10,173 nt of DNA from Candidatus Dadabacteria bacterium. Lineage in GTDB: Bacteria > Desulfobacterota_D > UBA1144 > Nemesobacterales > UBA2774. The notes below the pieces were generated by a model, which worked only from the letters and a program-made list of their open reading frames with translations, did no database searches and was not told the DNA's origin. A program made the position numbers and the translations under genes. Of the stretch, positions 6,789 to 10,173 are shown piece after piece (position 1 is the first letter of the stretch; every line of letters begins with the position of its first letter). The stretch is taken from the NCBI GenBank assembly GCA_030632765.1, contig DAOVUC010000032.1:1-10173 (forward strand), read 5' to 3'.

Positions 6789-8860
6789 TATTAGAGATTG
6801 GAACCGAGGAAATACCGGCGGGATTTCTAGATGACGCTGTTGAAAATTTAGCGTCTCTAGCTAAACGTGCGCTGGACGAGAATTCCTTAAGCTATGAAAA
6901 TGTAGAGAGCTACGGCACACCCAGAAGGCTCACACTCAGAGTCAGGGGGCTTGTGGACAAACAAGAAGACCGAGAGGAGGAAGCATACGGCCCGCCTATA
7001 AAAATAGCTTTTGATGAAAAGGGGAACCCTACAAAACCGGCACTAGGATTCGCTAAAGCTCAAGGTGTAGATATAAAGAAGCTGACCACCGTTAAACGAG
7101 ACAGGGGAGAGTTCCTGGCATTAAAAAGAAAAATAAAAGGTCAAAAAACCGACAAGATACTAAAAGAAATCCTTCCTGAATTGATATTATCTCTACCGTT
7201 TAGAAAGTCTATGAAATGGGGAGACGGAGACATAACTTTTGTAAGACCACTCAGATGGATCCTCTCATTATTTGGGGGTAAGACAATCTCTTTTGAACTT
7301 GAAGGGCTAAAAAGCTCGTCTAAAAGCTATGGCCACAGGTTTATGAATCCAAAGTCTTTTAAAGTCTCAAATTGGGAAGATTATGAAAAAGGTCTTGAAG
7401 ATGGTTATGTCCTTTTAGATCAGAACAAGAGAAGTGAAACTATTCATAAAGGAATAACCAAGCTAGCCGACAAAATTGGCGGGTTAGTTCCCGATGATCC
7501 TGAACTACTGGAGACAGTGACTAATCTGGTTGAAATCCCTCTTGTACTAAAAGGAGATTTTGAAGAGGAATTTCTAGCGCTCCCGAAGGAAGTCCTTATA
7601 AGCGTAATGAAATATCATCAAAAGTATTTCCCTGTTTTCTCTAAATCTAAGAAGGGGGAACTGCTTCCGCATTTTATTTTTGTTTGTGGAACTCCGGTAA
7701 AAGACACGAATGTTGTTGTTAAGGGAAACGAAAGAGTTATTAGAGCCAGGTTTTCAGATGCTAGATTCTTTTTTGATGAAGATAAAAGCGCTCCTCTGTG
7801 GGATAAATTCGAAGACCTAAAAGGTATGGTTTTTCTATCCGGTGTGGGTTCATATTATGATAAAACGGAGCGTCTTAAAATATTGGCAATTGAATTGGGA
7901 AATAGCCTAGGATTCGAGAACAACACAAGACATATAGTCAGAGCAGCCTTTTTATCAAAGACCGATCTTGCCACACAGATGGTTTTCGAGTTTCCTGAAC
8001 TCCAGGGAATAATGGGCAAATATTATGCTGAACTCTCAGGAGAGACAATCGAGGTCGCAAAAGCGATAGAAGAGCATTACATGCCTATATCCCGCGACGG
8101 GGATTTACCTGAGACTGATTTTGGATCTATCTTAAGTATCGCGGATAAGATTGACAACATTTCATCCTGCTTTATATCCGGACTTATCCCTACCGGAACC
8201 TCAGACCCTTATGCGCTTAGGCGCCAAGCCATAGGAATTATTAACATAGTGTTTGAGAGAGATTTTAATTTGAGCTTAAAAGAATTGTTCCAAGCAAGTC
8301 TAAAATCGATTATCAATCAAACTGATAATAGATATTCGGACTCTTTAGAAAAGACTCTGGATGCAGTTATGAGCTTCATGACAGAAAGGTTCAGAAATAT
8401 AATGATTGTAGAAGACTTCCCGCAGGACGTAGTGGACGCCGTTGTCTCTGTTGAGTTTGACAATATCTTAGATGCAAAAAGAAAGATTGAAGCCCTAACT
8501 CGATTTCGTAAGGCAGCCGATTTTGAAGCGCTTGGAATTGCATTTAAACGTGTTGTTAACATTGTAAAAGGTCATACTGGAAATAACTTCTCGGAAAAAC
8601 GTCTTGTAGAACTTGTGGAGAAGGACCTCTATAAATCCTTTAAAGAAGTCCGGGACAAGATCCAAGCTAAAATATTAGAGAAGAATTACTTAGATTCTCT
8701 TTTACTTATGAAAAACCTAAAAGAGCCGGTCGATAAATTCTTTGATAATGTAATGGTGATGGACAAAGACCCTAAAATAAAAGAAAACAGGCTCTCTATG
8801 CTCTCCGAGATAAAGAACCTGTTTTTCAAAATTGCCGACTTTTCAAAATTAAGCGTCTAA
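6773..8860 (+). CDS. glyS: Glycyl-tRNA synthetase beta subunit
   Basis: A 695-residue subunit required for tRNA-Gly recognition in the GlyQ2S2 enzyme; family members are about 690 residues. It opens with [19 protein letters not shown], the GlyS signature, followed by [14 protein letters not shown] (about residues 47-60). Other family blocks are [10 protein letters not shown] (about 142-151), SYGHRFMNP (185-193), [20 protein letters not shown] (269-288) and [12 protein letters not shown] (356-367). An HD-like region (about 385-470) includes [16 protein letters not shown] and SIADKID. A C-terminal DALR-type anticodon-binding helical domain follows (about 585-690). The ATG at 6773 lies inside glyQ. 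The gene ends in TAA, 33 bp before the convergent end of the RNase Y gene, and I see no hairpin terminator in that gap. Confidence 0.97.
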   Translation: MAKELILEIGTEEIPAGFLDDAVENLASLAKRALDENSLSYENVESYGTPRRLTLRVRGLVDKQEDREEEAYGPPIKIAFDEKGNPTKPALGFAKAQGVDIKKLTTVKRDRGEFLALKRKIKGQKTDKILKEILPELILSLPFRKSMKWGDGDITFVRPLRWILSLFGGKTISFELEGLKSSSKSYGHRFMNPKSFKVSNWEDYEKGLEDGYVLLDQNKRSETIHKGITKLADKIGGLVPDDPELLETVTNLVEIPLVLKGDFEEEFLALPKEVLISVMKYHQKYFPVFSKSKKGELLPHFIFVCGTPVKDTNVVVKGNERVIRARFSDARFFFDEDKSAPLWDKFEDLKGMVFLSGVGSYYDKTERLKILAIELGNSLGFENNTRHIVRAAFLSKTDLATQMVFEFPELQGIMGKYYAELSGETIEVAKAIEEHYMPISRDGDLPETDFGSILSIADKIDNISSCFISGLIPTGTSDPYALRRQAIGIINIVFERDFNLSLKELFQASLKSIINQTDNRYSDSLEKTLDAVMSFMTERFRNIMIVEDFPQDVVDAVVSVEFDNILDAKRKIEALTRFRKAADFEALGIAFKRVVNIVKGHTGNNFSEKRLVELVEKDLYKSFKEVRDKIQAKILEKNYLDSLLLMKNLKEPVDKFFDNVMVMDKDPKIKENRLSMLSEIKNLFFKIADFSKLSV

Positions 8861-8893
8861 TTTCTATTTCTATTTACTAGTGATCTACTAAAG

Positions 8894-9511
8894 CTAGCTT
8901 GCAATAGCAGTCGCTCTAACTTCCCTTATAACTGTAATCTTTACCTGTCCGGGATACGCCACTTCTTTCTCTATCTTCTGAGCTATTTCATGAGAAAGCA
9001 GTGCCCCTTCTTCATCATTTATTTTAGTACTTTCAACAATCACCCGCACTTCACGTCCAGCCTGGATTGCGTAGCATTTTTCAACACCCCTAAAAGAACT
9101 TGCGATGTTTTCTATGTCTTCAATCCTCTTTACATAGGCTTCATAAGTCTCTCTTCTGGCTCCCGGTCTGGCCGCTGATATAGCATCTGCCGCCTGACAA
9201 AGTATAGCAAGAATGGATTGCGGCTGCGGGTCATGGGCAGAAGCAACAGCCTTTACAATCTCCTCAGACTCACCGAACTTTCTCACAAGATCCTCACCTA
9301 TATCAACATGAGAGCCTTCTATCTCATGATCAACTGACTTACCAATGTCGTGAAGCAGCCCCCCCCTTTTTGCCAACTTAATATCAAAACCTATCTCAGC
9401 AGCTAAGATGCCGCAAATAAAAGCCACTTCAATTGAGTGGTTAAGTATATTTTGTGAATAACTGGTTCTATATTTCAATCTTCCGACATGCTTTGTGAGT
9501 TCAGGATGCAT
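8894..9511 (-). CDS. rny: RNase Y, C-terminal HD domain segment (downstream of in-frame TGA)
   Basis: This 205-residue stretch from the ATG at 9511 is the catalytic HD domain and C-terminal domain of RNase Y, the endoribonuclease that starts mRNA decay. HD-domain metal ligands are visible as NHSIEVA (about residues 24-30), LLHDIGKS (about 52-59), GSHVDIG and the aspartate in [16 protein letters not shown]. The C-terminal [18 protein letters not shown] and [16 protein letters not shown] are RNase Y signatures. The ATG is internal to the family alignment: the same frame stays open through 9512-9772 and encodes the rest of the KH domain ([41 protein letters not shown] sequence) back to a TGA at 9773-9775. 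If that TGA is real and acts as a stop, only this HD fragment could be made, by reinitiation. The segment just before QAADAIS reads [10 protein letters not shown] where relatives commonly have a His-His pair. Confidence 0.9.
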   Translation of the reverse strand: MHPELTKHVGRLKYRTSYSQNILNHSIEVAFICGILAAEIGFDIKLAKRGGLLHDIGKSVDHEIEGSHVDIGEDLVRKFGESEEIVKAVASAHDPQPQSILAILCQAADAISAARPGARRETYEAYVKRIEDIENIASSFRGVEKCYAIQAGREVRVIVESTKINDEEGALLSHEIAQKIEKEVAYPGQVKITVIREVRATAIAS

Positions 9512-9772
9512 ACTCGCAATACCAAGATCAAATAGAGCTTCTTCACCAGCCTTCTGAATCTCTCGGTCAATTTGTTTCTCAACATCAAAAACAATTTCCT
9601 CTATCCTTGTTGGATGAATACGGCCATCATCTATTAACTTCTCAAGAGATATCCTGGCAATCTCGCGCCTTATCGGATTAAGAGATGAAACAACTACCGT
9701 CTCAGGTGTATCATCAATTATAATATCAACACCAGTTCTGGCTTCGATAGAGCGTATATTCCTCCCCTCACG

Positions 9773-9775
9773 TCA
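9773..9775 (-). other. rny: In-frame TGA inside RNase Y at the KH GXXG glycine
   Basis: On the minus strand the codons read GGG AGG ATT ATT TGA CGT GAG GGG AGG AAT, giving G-R-I-I-[TGA]-R-E-G-R-N. RNase Y proteins carry GRIIGREGRN here, so the TGA stands at the first glycine of the GXXG loop. One change (A to C at + strand position 9775, giving GGA) restores the full reading frame. No frameshift is involved. Sequencing or assembly error, a natural nonsense variant and TGA recoding are the possible explanations; the first two are more likely. Confidence 0.9.
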
Positions 9776-10173
9776 AATAATCCTCCCTTTCATATCATCA
9801 TTAGGAAGACTAACTACAGATATAGTTTTTTCACTTGTATATTCACCAGCGTATTTTTGAATGGCGAGGGCGATTATATCTTTTGATTTACGCTCGGCGT
9901 CCTCATGCAACTGATCCTCTATTTGTTTTAGTTTCTTAGCCGCTTCATGTCTACCTTCATCTTCAATAATATTAACAAGCTCATTTTTTGCCGCTTCCTG
10001 AGTCATTCCCGCTATTTCCTCGATTTTCTTCTTCGCATCTACAATAACAGCGTCAAGCTCATTTTCCTTTTTTTCAAGAGCCCGCTCCTTTTGCATCATA
10101 TCGCGCTCTTTCTTGGAAACCTCTGCCTCTTTTTTATCAAACACCTCAAATTTCTTATCAAGAACCTCTTCAC
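9773..10173 (-). CDS. rny: RNase Y, N-terminal coiled-coil and start of KH domain (5' end outside window)
   Basis: The frame is open at the right edge of the window, so this is the middle of the gene; about 90-100 N-terminal residues, including the expected membrane anchor, lie beyond 10173. The GTG at 10142-10144 is internal and not a likely start, because coding (EEVLDKKFE) continues upstream of it. The visible 132 codons form a highly charged Lys/Glu-rich coiled coil, as in RNase Y, then AGEYTSEKTISVVSLPNDDMKGRII, the beginning of the KH RNA-binding domain. The frame then meets TGA and continues in the same frame with REGRN. Both segments together give about 425 visible codons, consistent with a protein of about 520 residues. 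RNase Y is normally membrane-anchored and cuts single-stranded mRNA in the cytoplasm. Confidence 0.85.
   Translation of the reverse strand, partial: EEVLDKKFEVFDKKEAEVSKKERDMMQKERALEKKENELDAVIVDAKKKIEEIAGMTQEAAKNELVNIIEDEGRHEAAKKLKQIEDQLHEDAERKSKDIIALAIQKYAGEYTSEKTISVVSLPNDDMKGRII

Noticed and set aside
8861..8900. Terminator between glyS and RNase Y, including the palindrome AAGCTAGCTT at 8891-8900
   Set aside because: The palindrome is only 10 bp with no loop, lies mostly in the end of the RNase Y gene, and has no T tract. No stable hairpin is visible in the 33-bp gap.
9773..9775. Selenocysteine codon in RNase Y
   Set aside because: The position is a conserved glycine of an RNA-binding loop with no redox role, so Sec there has no functional rationale.

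Overview
This looks like a chromosomal housekeeping segment from a Gram-negative bacterium of moderate-to-low GC. A TonB-type periplasm-spanning protein implies an outer membrane. Two-subunit glycyl-tRNA synthetase (glyQ/glyS) and RNase Y are both encoded. This mix fits deltaproteobacteria-like, Dadabacteria-like or Nitrospirota-like lineages, but I cannot place it to phylum from the sequence alone. There are no phage, transposon, CRISPR, rRNA or tRNA genes. Every long open frame matches a known family.

Layout, left to right. A DedA/YqaA-type membrane protein (7-594, +) is followed after 42 bp by an overlapping gene pair for the compatible solute glucosylglycerate: a GT81 glucosyl-3-phosphoglycerate synthase (637-1845, +) and a HAD-IIB phosphatase of the MPGP family (1838-2653, +). 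A TonB-family protein (2744-3694, +) follows, apparently from its own promoter that overlaps the phosphatase stop codon. Its start region is a 41-bp tandem duplication. purM (3708-4748, -) converges on tonB and diverges from a nitronate monooxygenase-like FMN enzyme (4827-5792, +). The glyQ-glyS operon (5901-8860, +, 16-bp overlap) follows. RNase Y converges on it (8894 to beyond 10173, -), with its 5' end outside the window.

How the genes work together. Two tight functional units are visible: gpgS-gpgP (synthesis and dephosphorylation of glucosyl-3-phosphoglycerate) and glyQ-glyS (alpha and beta subunits of one enzyme). The remaining genes are unrelated neighbours (envelope, purine synthesis, nitronate oxidation, RNA decay).

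I do not see an undescribed system. Two observations deserve a second look. First, an in-frame TGA interrupts RNase Y exactly where the family has the first glycine of the KH-domain GXXG loop. Second, a 41-bp tandem duplication spans the tonB start region and creates a 10-codon upstream open frame. Of nine genes with a visible stop, only purM ends in TGA (five end in TAA, three in TAG). That one TGA sits at the expected PurM C-terminus, which argues against genome-wide TGA recoding.
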